A model generated the notes under the pieces. It was not told the origin of the DNA, searched no databases, and was given only the letters and a program-made list of their open reading frames with translations. A program made the position numbers and the translations under genes. 64,000 nucleotides of DNA. It comes from Polyangiaceae bacterium. GTDB lineage: Bacteria > Myxococcota_A > Polyangia > Polyangiales > Polyangiaceae. This document shows positions 53,064 through 61,006 of the stretch, piece by piece. The stretch lies in NCBI GenBank assembly GCA_016715885.1, contig JADJXL010000015.1, positions 1 to 64,000 on the forward strand, read 5' to 3'. Every line of letters begins with the position of its first letter. Positions within the stretch are counted from its first letter, which is position 1.

Positions 53064-53585
53064 CTAAATCACCCGACGCACGCGCCTTCGTTCTTCGATC
53101 ATGTGTTGCGTGATGCGTTTGCGCCCATCAGGGCCTTCCACGAGCGTCCATACGTCGTGCTCGCGCTTGCGACCGGCGCTGGCCAGCAAGATGTCGGCCG
53201 CGCGTTCCGCCGCAATGAGCTCGTCCGGGCGCCCCGGCAATTCGACGACCGCCACGCGCGCGACGAGGCCCTCCATGACGTCGAGCATGTGATGCACGAT
53301 GCGACGAAATGGTTCTTCGCCGAATTCACTCTTCGCTCCCGCGCCAAAAAAGAGCAGCTTGTCGAATGTGAGCCGCGGTTTGCCCGGGACCATGACGACC
53401 TCGCCGGGTTTGCCCGTGACGAAGGCGCTCCGCAATAGCGTGGACACGCCACCTGCGAGGCGCCAATCGCATAGGCCCGCGACACCGTGCAGTGGACGAA
53501 CGTCGGTCCACACGGTGCATGCGAGAATCTCGGTGTCGAGATCATCGAGGCTCGCAAGCTCGGGATTGCAGAATCGTAATTCCAC
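53064..53585 (-). CDS. Orphan M17 leucyl-aminopeptidase N-terminal-like domain
   Basis: 173 residues. RPLHGVAGLCDWRLAGGVST, LLRSAFVTGKPGEVVMVPGK and LLFFGAG are the pattern of the macro-like N-domain of leucyl aminopeptidase (M17). The metal-binding catalytic half (NTDAEGR) is absent. It follows the TPP-enzyme gene by 10 bases on the same strand. Such solo domains occur in myxobacteria; their role is unknown. Confidence 0.7.
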   Translation of the reverse strand: MELRFCNPELASLDDLDTEILACTVWTDVRPLHGVAGLCDWRLAGGVSTLLRSAFVTGKPGEVVMVPGKPRLTFDKLLFFGAGAKSEFGEEPFRRIVHHMLDVMEGLVARVAVVELPGRPDELIAAERAADILLASAGRKREHDVWTLVEGPDGRKRITQHMIEERRRVRRVI

Positions 53586-53595
53586 GACAAACGCG

Positions 53596-55221
53596 TCAGA
53601 CGCTGATGGCGCCTTTGCGGAAATCGCTCCGCGCGATTTTCACGTTGACACACGAAGGTTTGTCGGCGGCAAACGCCGCATCGAGCGCCGGGCCGAGGTC
53701 CTCGATGCGCTCGACCCAATACCCCACACCTCCAACCGCTTCGACGACTTTTTCGTAATGCGTATAATCGAGCGATGTCGCAGGAGCTCGCTCAGTCCCG
53801 TACAAATCGACCTGCCCGCGACGAATTTGCATCCACGCCGCATCGTTGCCGATGATCGAAATGACGGGAATGCCCTGGCGCACCATGGCTTCGAATTCGA
53901 GCGCATTGAAGCCGAACGAGCCATCCCCATAAATCAAGACCACGCGGGCATCCGGACGCGCAAGCTTCGCGGCCATGGCATAACCTGGACCAACGCCAAG
54001 CGTTCCGAGCGGCCCGGGGTCCATCCACATTTGTGGCCATTCGAGTTTGATGACGTTCGCCGCCGTCGCAACGAAGTCGCCTCCATCACCGATGACGATG
54101 TCGTTCTTCCCGAGGCGTTTTCCGATTTCATCGCAAACGCGCAGAGGATTCGGCGGGTCCGTGGTCGCAGTGATTTCACTTTGCATTTTGGCGCGCGACT
54201 TCTCTTCGGCAGCACGCATCGTGCTCACCCATGCGGGCGCTCGCTTTTCTTTGACCCCCGCCAAAATTTGTTCGAGCACGAGTCCACTGTCGCCATGAAT
54301 GGCAACATCCACTTTGCGGTTTCGTCCCATTTCGGAACCATCGAGGTCGATTTGGACGACTTTGGCTCCAGGGTTGATGGCTCGCCCGTATTCGAGACGA
54401 AAATCGAAGGGCGTACCGAAGACGAAACACAAATCGGTTTGTCCTAGTGCAACTCGGCGCGAGCGCGCAAAGAAATTCGGGTGCGCATGCGGCAAACCTC
54501 CACGCGCCATACCATTCAAAAAGTACGCCCCATCGATGGCATCGGCAAATTCGCGCAAAATCTCGCGCCGCGCCGACCAGCGGAGCTGACTGCCGACGAT
54601 GAACATCGGTCTCTCGGCTTGCTTCAGCATTTCGGCCGCGCGCGCAATCGAACGCGGATCGCCACCGGGGCGAGGCGTTTCCGCAAACGGCCCCGTGGCC
54701 GGAGGCGCATCGTCGCCAAAGTTCATCAGCAGATCGAGCGGCATTTCGAGAAAAACGGGACCCGGCACATTGGCTTGCGCAATACGAAACGCCGAGTCGA
54801 TGTATTCGGCAATGCGATCCGTCGAAGGCACCGAAACGCTCCACTTCGTAATGGACCGCATCAGCTCGACGTGATTCATGTCCTGCAGTGAGCCCATGTC
54901 CTGCAAAATGCGAGGACCTGCGCCTCCGATGACGATCATCGGCACGCCTGCACGCTGTGCATTGGCCACCGCCGTCACCACATCGGTTACGCCCGGGCCT
55001 GCCGTGACTGCGCACACGCCAGGCTTGCCCGTAACGCGCGCGTACGCGTCGGCTGCGTGCCCAGCCGTTTGCTCGTGCCGCACGTCGACCACGCGGATGC
55101 CGTCATCGAGGCAGCCGTCGTAAATGGCCTGAATGTGCCCACCGCAGAGCGTGAACAGATGCGTGATTCCGTGTCGAGCAAGCGCTTTGGAGACGAGCCT
55201 TCCACCGTGAACTTGTGCCAT
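53596..55221 (-). CDS. TPP-dependent enzyme, acetolactate-synthase / 2-hydroxyacyl-CoA-lyase family
   Basis: Start at 55221 (MAQVHGGRLVSKALARHGIT); the frame is open well upstream but without signals. 541 residues with the full three-domain architecture: N-terminal catalytic Glu (DVRHEQTAGHAADAYARVTG), central nucleotide-type domain and the TPP motif GDGSFGFNALEFEAMVRQGI ending with the Asn in GNDAAW. By family it makes or breaks C-C bonds next to a carbonyl; ILVBL/HACL-like proteins share this layout. Which reaction it runs cannot be told. Confidence 0.9.
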   Translation of the reverse strand: MAQVHGGRLVSKALARHGITHLFTLCGGHIQAIYDGCLDDGIRVVDVRHEQTAGHAADAYARVTGKPGVCAVTAGPGVTDVVTAVANAQRAGVPMIVIGGAGPRILQDMGSLQDMNHVELMRSITKWSVSVPSTDRIAEYIDSAFRIAQANVPGPVFLEMPLDLLMNFGDDAPPATGPFAETPRPGGDPRSIARAAEMLKQAERPMFIVGSQLRWSARREILREFADAIDGAYFLNGMARGGLPHAHPNFFARSRRVALGQTDLCFVFGTPFDFRLEYGRAINPGAKVVQIDLDGSEMGRNRKVDVAIHGDSGLVLEQILAGVKEKRAPAWVSTMRAAEEKSRAKMQSEITATTDPPNPLRVCDEIGKRLGKNDIVIGDGGDFVATAANVIKLEWPQMWMDPGPLGTLGVGPGYAMAAKLARPDARVVLIYGDGSFGFNALEFEAMVRQGIPVISIIGNDAAWMQIRRGQVDLYGTERAPATSLDYTHYEKVVEAVGGVGYWVERIEDLGPALDAAFAADKPSCVNVKIARSDFRKGAISV

Positions 55222-55366
55222 GCCGCGCGTATACCACGGATAGGCGCGCGTGGGCCACCGACTTTGTACTTCGCCCGAACGTCGCGTGTCTTCGACGAGC
55301 GTGCGCACACTGTTGCAATTACGCGCCGGCACGAGCACTCTCGCGCGTGGAAGCGAGGTATCGACG

Positions 55367-57583
55367 ATGCGTAGATCCAAGTCCCTGCTCCTCATTTCGA
55401 TGCTCATCGGTTGCTCCGCAGAGCCAGTTGCCAATGACGTCGCCATCGTACCGTTCGACGTCGCGAAAACGGGCACGACGCCGTTTGGCGATATTCCCTG
55501 GCCGAGCGACCTGTATCTGGACGCGGACGGTCGCGTGTCCGAAGTTCCAAACCTGTCGCGCGTATCATCCACGAGCAGCGCAATCCAAGCTGGTTTGTCT
55601 TCACTGGATGGTTTCGGACGAGCCTCGGGCGGATTGTTTTTCCTTCCAGACCCCATCGATGAAACGTCGCTTCCTCGCGACGACGCAAAAGCATTCGAAG
55701 AGGCCTCGAGCATTTATCTCATCGACGTCGATCCAAGCTCGCCCCATCGAGGCAAACGGTACGCAGCCCTCGCCAAGTATTTGCCGTCGCTCGGTTGCCT
55801 TTCGGTCATTCCCGTGCCGGGCGTCGTATTGCCCATGGGCACTCGTCACGCCATTGTCGTGACGAATGCCGTGCGCACGATGGATGGCAGGCATCTGGGA
55901 CCCGCACCCGAGCTCGCACGCATTGCAAACCTCGCAGCAAGTAGCCGGACGACGGACGTGGAAAAGTTATATGGCGATGCCATTGATGAAATCGTTGCGG
56001 CGAAAGCCGTCGGAAATGCCGACGCCATTGCGAGCTTGACGGTCTTCACGACATCACGCAAAGCCGAGGAGATGCCGCTGCTCCGAACGCGACTACGTGA
56101 CGAGCCCGAACCCGAAATCTTTTTGAATGAGGCGAATGCAGCACCGTATACGGCCGCCGTGTTCGGTGTCGCTTCGACACCGTCGATCGGTGATTGGCTA
56201 GGCAAACCCGAAGTGGACGACAAGGGCGTCGAATGGCCCGGTGGAGACAATCCCGGCGGTATTGCACACGATGCCATTGCCGTCATTGCGTCGGGCGCCT
56301 TCGTTGCGCCGTCGTTTCTCGATGCAACGACAAGCCACATCGAAAAAGATGCGGGCGGCGCATTTGTGCTGGCCGATGCAAACGCCAAAATTCCCGTGAC
56401 CATCATCATTCCAAAGTCACCCATGCCTGCCGCGGGGTATCCGATCATCATCAATGGCCACGGCCTCTCGAACAATCGCGGAAGTATGCTGTCGCTCGCC
56501 AACGAGCTTGCGCGTGCAGGTTTTGCCATGATTGGCATCGACGACGTGCTGCACGGCTCGCGGGCAAACATACCCGACAAGAAAAACAACTTCAAAGGGA
56601 CCTACGCCGGACCCGATGGTATACCGGACGAATATCCGTTTCCCATTCCATTCTTTGCGGACTTCGCGGACTTCGTCACCGTGCGCGACCATTTCCGACA
56701 AACCATTCTGGACCATATGAGCCTCGTGCGGCTCATCCAAAGCAGCAAGCTGGATTTGTCGCCATTGGCGAGCGCCGCGGGAGGACAAACGCCGAAGCTC
56801 GACGCAGCGCACATCTATTGGAGCGGCGGATCGCTCGGAGGCATCATGGGCTCGATGGCCCTGGCGCTCGAACCGGAAATCAAAGCAGGCGCATTGCAAG
56901 TTCCCGGCGCAAGCTTCGTGCAGCTCATCACGACGAATTCTGCCGAAGTATCGGGACTCGTCGGCACCATTGCAAAAGGAACGTTCGGCATTCAAGGCGA
57001 AGAAATCTTGGATGAATATCACCCCATCGCCAATCTATTGGGATCCATTACGGAGGGCGGTGATCCCATTGCGTACGCACCACACATCTTGGAGAATCCG
57101 CTCAATGGGCGCGAAAAGCCGGACGTGCTCGTCACGTATGCCCTTCACGACGAAGTGTTACCGAACATTGCAACCGTTGCGCTCGTACGCGCCATGGGTC
57201 TCGATCTGGCCACGCCAAACCTCGTGGACATCCCCGCCATGACGAATGTCGCGGCTCCCGTGCAAGGCAATCGCGGTGCACGTACCGCCGCTGCCGTGCA
57301 GTATTCACCCGCCGACCATGCGCTCGGATACAATCGCTACGACAAACGCGAATACGAACCGAACAGCACATCGTCTGCCCAAATTCGATTCCCGCCCATC
57401 CTGAAACCTTTCAATGTGGAAATGCCCATCCGCGAGCATTCCGCACAACTCGCAACGTTCTTCTCCACAGCCTACGCCGGTGCCGCTCGAATCGATGTCA
57501 CGGCTCCGCCCATCGCCGACTTCGATGGCGACGGAGCACTCGATGCCGCAGACGCAGCTCCGTACGACCCAAACGTGAAGTAA
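55367..57583 (+). CDS. Lipoprotein alpha/beta hydrolase
   Basis: The ATG at 55367 has GAGG upstream; lipobox ISMLIGC. 738 residues. After an N-terminal region (VPFDVAKTGTTPFGDIPWPS) typical of large extracellular lipases, the hydrolase core shows the oxyanion-type GYPIIINGHGLSNNRGSM, the nucleophile WSGGSLGGIMG, and a late His region (ALHDEVLPN). The end DFDGDGALDAADAAPYDPN is a Ca-binding dockerin-like repeat. Probably a secreted lipase or esterase at the cell surface. Divergent from the TPP enzyme. Confidence 0.82.
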   Translation: MRRSKSLLLISMLIGCSAEPVANDVAIVPFDVAKTGTTPFGDIPWPSDLYLDADGRVSEVPNLSRVSSTSSAIQAGLSSLDGFGRASGGLFFLPDPIDETSLPRDDAKAFEEASSIYLIDVDPSSPHRGKRYAALAKYLPSLGCLSVIPVPGVVLPMGTRHAIVVTNAVRTMDGRHLGPAPELARIANLAASSRTTDVEKLYGDAIDEIVAAKAVGNADAIASLTVFTTSRKAEEMPLLRTRLRDEPEPEIFLNEANAAPYTAAVFGVASTPSIGDWLGKPEVDDKGVEWPGGDNPGGIAHDAIAVIASGAFVAPSFLDATTSHIEKDAGGAFVLADANAKIPVTIIIPKSPMPAAGYPIIINGHGLSNNRGSMLSLANELARAGFAMIGIDDVLHGSRANIPDKKNNFKGTYAGPDGIPDEYPFPIPFFADFADFVTVRDHFRQTILDHMSLVRLIQSSKLDLSPLASAAGGQTPKLDAAHIYWSGGSLGGIMGSMALALEPEIKAGALQVPGASFVQLITTNSAEVSGLVGTIAKGTFGIQGEEILDEYHPIANLLGSITEGGDPIAYAPHILENPLNGREKPDVLVTYALHDEVLPNIATVALVRAMGLDLATPNLVDIPAMTNVAAPVQGNRGARTAAAVQYSPADHALGYNRYDKREYEPNSTSSAQIRFPPILKPFNVEMPIREHSAQLATFFSTAYAGAARIDVTAPPIADFDGDGALDAADAAPYDPNVK

Positions 57584-57610
57584 CCTTCAGTATTGTTACA
57601 CCATCACGCG

Positions 57611-57632
57611 AATGTTCCAACGTTGGAACATT
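57611..57632. promoter_or_regulatory. Perfect 22-bp palindrome upstream of the coiled-coil gene
   Basis: The half-site AATGTTCCAAC is followed by its exact reverse complement, with no spacer. It lies 28 bases after the hydrolase stop and 131 bases before the coiled-coil gene. It could be an operator for a dimeric repressor of the downstream gene, or a transcription terminator of the upstream gene; TTTCTG follows. Confidence 0.5.
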
Positions 57633-57762
57633 TCTGCACTGCAGCTTCAAATCTTTAACGCTGTCGGACGTCATAGGCTTTGGCGGGTTCGAGGGCCGCG
57701 GTGATTGCGCCGTGCCGAACGACCGTTGATCAACCCCTTTTTGCTTGGAGGAGGGCTTTTCC

Positions 57763-58518
57763 ATGTCCGCCACGCACGACACTTCCGTTTTGTTTTCATT
57801 GAACAAGCTCATGGATTTGTACGAGACGCGCGTGCAGGAAGAGGAGCAAGAAGCCGCGCGAAAGGCCGAATTGGAAGCGCGTGCGCGGGCGGAAGCGGCG
57901 CGAGCGGCCGAGGAGCAAGCGGCGCGAAAGGCGCAGGAAGAGGCGCTGCAAAAGGCTCGGGAGGAAGCGGCAGCGCGAGAAGAAGCCGCGCGGCTCGAAG
58001 CAATACGGCTCGCGGCCATCGAGCGGGCGCGTATCGAGGCGGAAAAGCAAGCGCAGATCGAAATGCAAAAGCGGGCTCGAGAACATGAGCTGGCGCTCGA
58101 TTCTCTGCGTGAGGACGAAAAGAAGAAAAGGCTCGAGCGGGCGATAAAGATGGGTGTCGCGTGTGGCGCAATGGCGGTCGTGGGCGCCGTAAGTCTGTAT
58201 TTCGGCAAGCTCAAGCCGGAATACGAAGCACGGCTCGTGCAGCAGGCGGCGGACATCAATGCGCAATTCGAGGAAACGCGGCGTCTCGAGGCGCAGTTTG
58301 CAGCGAATCAGAAACGCATCGCGAAGGCGGAAAGTTTGCTGCAGCAATCGAAGGAAGCGGCTGCGGCCGCAGCACCAACCGCGCCGCCGCAGGCAGCAGC
58401 GCCACCAGTGAGCAAGCCAAAGGGCGCGGCGGGCGCGACGATCAAACCTCAAACGAAGGGTGGAGCGTGTTTGCCGGGCGAGCCTGGATGTGATTTGAAT
58501 GGAAACCGGCTGTTTTAG
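57763..58518 (+). CDS. Charged coiled-coil protein with a membrane segment
   Basis: The ATG at 57763 lies after GGAGGAGGGC; a start six codons earlier is less likely. 251 residues: residues about 20-130 are a continuous Ala/Glu/Arg heptad helix (EEEQEAARKAELEARARAEA), then a membrane segment (GVACGAMAVVGAVSLYFG), a second short coiled coil (IAKAESLLQQSKEAAAAAA) and a Pro/Lys-rich tail ending CLPGEPGCDLNGNRLF. Function unknown; TolA-like spacers look similar but the domain order differs. Confidence 0.72.
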   Translation: MSATHDTSVLFSLNKLMDLYETRVQEEEQEAARKAELEARARAEAARAAEEQAARKAQEEALQKAREEAAAREEAARLEAIRLAAIERARIEAEKQAQIEMQKRAREHELALDSLREDEKKKRLERAIKMGVACGAMAVVGAVSLYFGKLKPEYEARLVQQAADINAQFEETRRLEAQFAANQKRIAKAESLLQQSKEAAAAAAPTAPPQAAAPPVSKPKGAAGATIKPQTKGGACLPGEPGCDLNGNRLF

Positions 58519-58556
58519 TGGTACAAGAGAGCGGCATTTGTTGCTGCCGAGGTGCC

Positions 58557-58979
58557 ATGGAAACGAATCGCTCGCTCGTCTTCGCCGTCATCATCATTCT
58601 CCTCGTAGCCTTCGCCGTCGGTTGCTCACGTGAAGCGGCCTCCGCGCCGGCCGAGCAAACCAATCAACAAACCGCCCTGCCCGATCGCGACCCCGCGCTC
58701 GCGCACAAGCTCGTGGGCGAAGGCGCCGTGCTGCTCGATGTGCGCACGGTGGACGAATATGCCGAGCGGCACCTGGACAAGGCCGTGAACATTCCCGTCG
58801 ACAAGCTGAATGCACAGATGACGGAAATCGAAAAGCTCACGTCGGGCGACAAAACAAAACCCATCGTCGTGTATTGCCAAGCGGGTGGTCGCGCAGGTCG
58901 CGCCAAGTCGATGCTCGCGGCAGCCGGGTACACCAAGGTCACGAACCTGGGCGGCATCGACGACTGGGATAAGAAGTAA
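58557..58979 (+). CDS. Rhodanese-domain lipoprotein
   Basis: Start at 58557 with GAGG upstream. METNRSLVFAVIIILLVAFA then VGC23 is a lipobox. The rhodanese domain (residues about 45-140) has LLDVRTVDEYAERHLDKAVN and the active-site loop VVYCQAGGRAGRA with Cys107. The known family transfers sulfane sulfur or acts as a phosphatase-like pocket. No partner gene is apparent. The GGATAAG at its 3' end is part of the repeat array of the next promoter. Confidence 0.88.
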   Translation: METNRSLVFAVIIILLVAFAVGCSREAASAPAEQTNQQTALPDRDPALAHKLVGEGAVLLDVRTVDEYAERHLDKAVNIPVDKLNAQMTEIEKLTSGDKTKPIVVYCQAGGRAGRAKSMLAAAGYTKVTNLGGIDDWDKK

Positions 58980-59016
58980 TTATCTGTTTGGATAGTCGCT
59001 TATCCAGCAGGATAAG
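58967..59016 (+). promoter_or_regulatory. Putative activator-binding array (GGATAAG repeats) upstream of the rsr sigma-54 promoter
   Basis: GGATAAG at 58967-58973, GGATAg at 58990, CTTATCC at 58999-59005 and GGATAAG at 59010-59016; the last two form a perfect inverted repeat with a 4-base spacer. They sit about 100-150 bases upstream of the predicted start, the usual distance for an enhancer-binding activator of sigma-54. A weak terminator for the rhodanese gene is an alternative for the inverted repeat. Confidence 0.45.
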
Positions 59017-59089
59017 TTCCTCACGGCCAGCACGTCAAAACCAAGCCCAATCCCCCCGCATTGCGATGGTTTCGCCGCTCATCCCTACC

Positions 59090-59107
59090 TTGGCACGACG
59101 CCTGCAA
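59090..59107 (+). promoter_or_regulatory. Sigma-54 (RpoN) promoter of rsr
   Basis: TTGGCACG-ACGC-CTGCAA: the invariant GG (59092-59093) and GC (59104-59105) are separated by exactly 10 bases, and only one of the -12 bases differs from TTGGCACG-N4-TTGCA. Transcription should start near 59117, upstream of the structured leader and rsr. Confidence 0.7.
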
Positions 59108-59146
59108 TAGCCTCGACACGAACGATTCGCCGAATGGCGGAACGTT

Positions 59147-59231
59147 CCCCCGAGCCCCGGGTAGTGAGGGCGGCGGTTACTTCGTTCTGAAACAAAAAAC
59201 CGCCGCCAATGGTTCTCCCGGGCTCCTCGGG
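59147..59231 (+). ncRNA. Candidate Y RNA / structured leader of rsr
   Basis: Outer stem: CCCGAG (59149-59154) with CTCGGG (59226-59231), continued by CCCGGG (59156-59161) with CCCGGG (59217-59222). Inner stem: GGCGGCGGTT (59169-59178) pairs perfectly with AACCGCCGCC (59198-59207) around a 19-base loop. Between the stems, at 59162-59168, lies TAGTGAG, recalling the GUAGUGAG of the Ro-binding helix in animal Y RNAs. The position directly before a Ro60 gene and behind a sigma-54 promoter fits bacterial Y RNA loci. No tRNA-like module was recognised, so a 5' UTR regulator is the alternative. Confidence 0.45.
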
Positions 59232-59282
59232 CGTATTTCGAGCCACGCAAACATCGCGCGTGGGGAACTCGGCAGGTTCGTC

Positions 59283-60908
59283 ATGGCATTCTTCAGTTTC
59301 ATCGACAAGGTTCGTTCGAGCGTGTCCAAGGTCGAGGCGCCCCCGGCCGAAGCGCATTTGAATTACATGGCCGGCGTTTCCTACGACGTGAAGTCGCCCA
59401 TCACGCGCCTGCGTCTTGCGGCATCGACGTGTTTCTTCGGCGAGCCGATGTATTATCAGCCGGCGGACGAAAAGAATACGCGTCCGGCAAAGGCGCCGCA
59501 TCCGGCGAATTTGTCCGACGCGCAGCGCGATTACCTGCGCAAGACGCTCGACGCGGTCGATCCGCAAGCGTGGCGCAGCCTGACGCCCGCCGCGCTTTTG
59601 GAAAGCACGATCGACGAAGCGCTCGCGCACGATGCGGAAGCGACGCTGCGGGAAGCCGTACGTTTGCGCAACGAAGAGCATATCCGCGTGACGCCGCAAG
59701 TGATTTTGGTGCGCGCGGCGAATCATGCGGACGTGAAAGGTACGGGCCTCGTGCGAAAGTACGCTCGTTCGATCGTACGCCGTGCGGACGAGCCGGCCGT
59801 GGGTTTGGCATACCAAATGTTTCGGTATGGAAAACCCATTCCGAATGCTTTGAAAAAGGCTTGGCGCGATGTGCTCCAGTCCTTCGATGATTACGCACTG
59901 GCCAAATATCGTTTGGAAGGGCGCGGAGCAAAAACCGTGGACGTCGTGAACCTCGTGCACCCGAAGAGCACTGCGGTCGACAAGCTCGCGAAAGGTGAGG
60001 CAAAAACGACGGGTCGCACGTGGGAATCGATTCTGAGCTCGCGCGGCTCGAATCGAACGGCGTGGCGAAAAGCGATGAACGTGATGGGACACATGGCGAT
60101 GCTGCGCAACATTCGCAACATGCTCGACGCGGGTATCAGAGGCGAGGAAATCGTTCCGCGCCTCTTGAATGGTGCAGAAACGGGTAAGCAGCTCCCGTTT
60201 CGATACTATTCAGCCTACAAGGCGGTGGAAGAGAAGGCGCCGCCCGTGGTGCTCGATGCAATCGAAAAGTGCCTCGTGAAGTCCTTGGGTGAATTGCCGC
60301 GATTTTCGGGTCGCGTCATGGTGCTCGCGGACAACAGCGGTTCGGCGCAAGGTACGGCGACGTCGTCGATGGGAACGATGAAGGTCTCCACGATTGGAAA
60401 CTTGACGGGAATCGTGGCGGGAATGCGAGCGGACGAGGGATACCTTGGTGTCTTCGGTGATTCGCTCGAAACGATGCCGGTGCGCAAAGATTCGTCGATT
60501 TTCGACCAATTGAAGCACGCCGAGCACATCGCCAAGGGAATCGGTCTCGGTACGGAAAACGGGGTCTGGACCTTTTTGGATCGCGCAATCCGTAAGCACG
60601 AGCATTGGGATTCGATTTTCATCCTGTCGGACATGCAAGCGGGTCACGGTGGGCTTTACGGGACAAACCCGCGCAAGTACCGTGAGTATGGTTGGGGACA
60701 CGACGAAAAGTACATCGACGTGGCAAAGCTCGTGTCGGCGTACCGCAAGCGGGTAAACCCCAAGGTCAAGGTGTTCTTGGTGCAGATCGCGGGCTACAAG
60801 GACACACTGGTGCCCGAATTCTACGATCGGACGTACATCCTCGGAGGCTGGGGTGAGGGATTGCTCCGCTTCGCTGCCGAGATGTCGAAGATCGAAAAGG
60901 CATCTTGA
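59283..60908 (+). CDS. rsr: Ro60 orthologue (Rsr), TROVE-domain RNA-binding protein
   Basis: 541 residues from ATG 59283 (MAFFSFIDKVRSSVSKVEAP). Residues about 15-340 form the HEAT-like TROVE ring (NRTAWRKAMNVMGHMAMLRN, GKQLPFRYYSAYKAVEE); residues about 340-541 are a vWA-like domain with MIDAS DNSGSAQG (Asp350) and FILSDMQAG. Known Ro60 proteins bind Y RNAs and misfolded RNA and assist exoribonucleases in RNA quality control and stress survival. In some enterobacteria rsr is induced by sigma-54/RtcR together with RNA repair genes; no rtcB is in this window. A terminator follows. Confidence 0.93.
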   Translation: MAFFSFIDKVRSSVSKVEAPPAEAHLNYMAGVSYDVKSPITRLRLAASTCFFGEPMYYQPADEKNTRPAKAPHPANLSDAQRDYLRKTLDAVDPQAWRSLTPAALLESTIDEALAHDAEATLREAVRLRNEEHIRVTPQVILVRAANHADVKGTGLVRKYARSIVRRADEPAVGLAYQMFRYGKPIPNALKKAWRDVLQSFDDYALAKYRLEGRGAKTVDVVNLVHPKSTAVDKLAKGEAKTTGRTWESILSSRGSNRTAWRKAMNVMGHMAMLRNIRNMLDAGIRGEEIVPRLLNGAETGKQLPFRYYSAYKAVEEKAPPVVLDAIEKCLVKSLGELPRFSGRVMVLADNSGSAQGTATSSMGTMKVSTIGNLTGIVAGMRADEGYLGVFGDSLETMPVRKDSSIFDQLKHAEHIAKGIGLGTENGVWTFLDRAIRKHEHWDSIFILSDMQAGHGGLYGTNPRKYREYGWGHDEKYIDVAKLVSAYRKRVNPKVKVFLVQIAGYKDTLVPEFYDRTYILGGWGEGLLRFAAEMSKIEKAS

Positions 60909-60921
60909 CCGCGGACTCGAG

Positions 60922-60960
60922 CCTTACAGCTCGAGACTTGATCTCGGGCTGTAAGGTTTC
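60922..60960 (+). terminator. Strong hairpin terminator of rsr
   Basis: CCTTACAGC (60922-60930) pairs with GCTGTAAGG (60948-60956); the stem continues through a U-G pair and CGAGA/TCTCG to a CTTGA loop, about 15 paired positions. It is followed by TTTC. It lies 14 bases after the rsr stop and 50 bases before the next gene. Confidence 0.65.
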
Positions 60961-61006
60961 GCCAAGCGCTTCGTTTCCTCCCCCGAACACGGAGGGAACC
61001 GTCATC

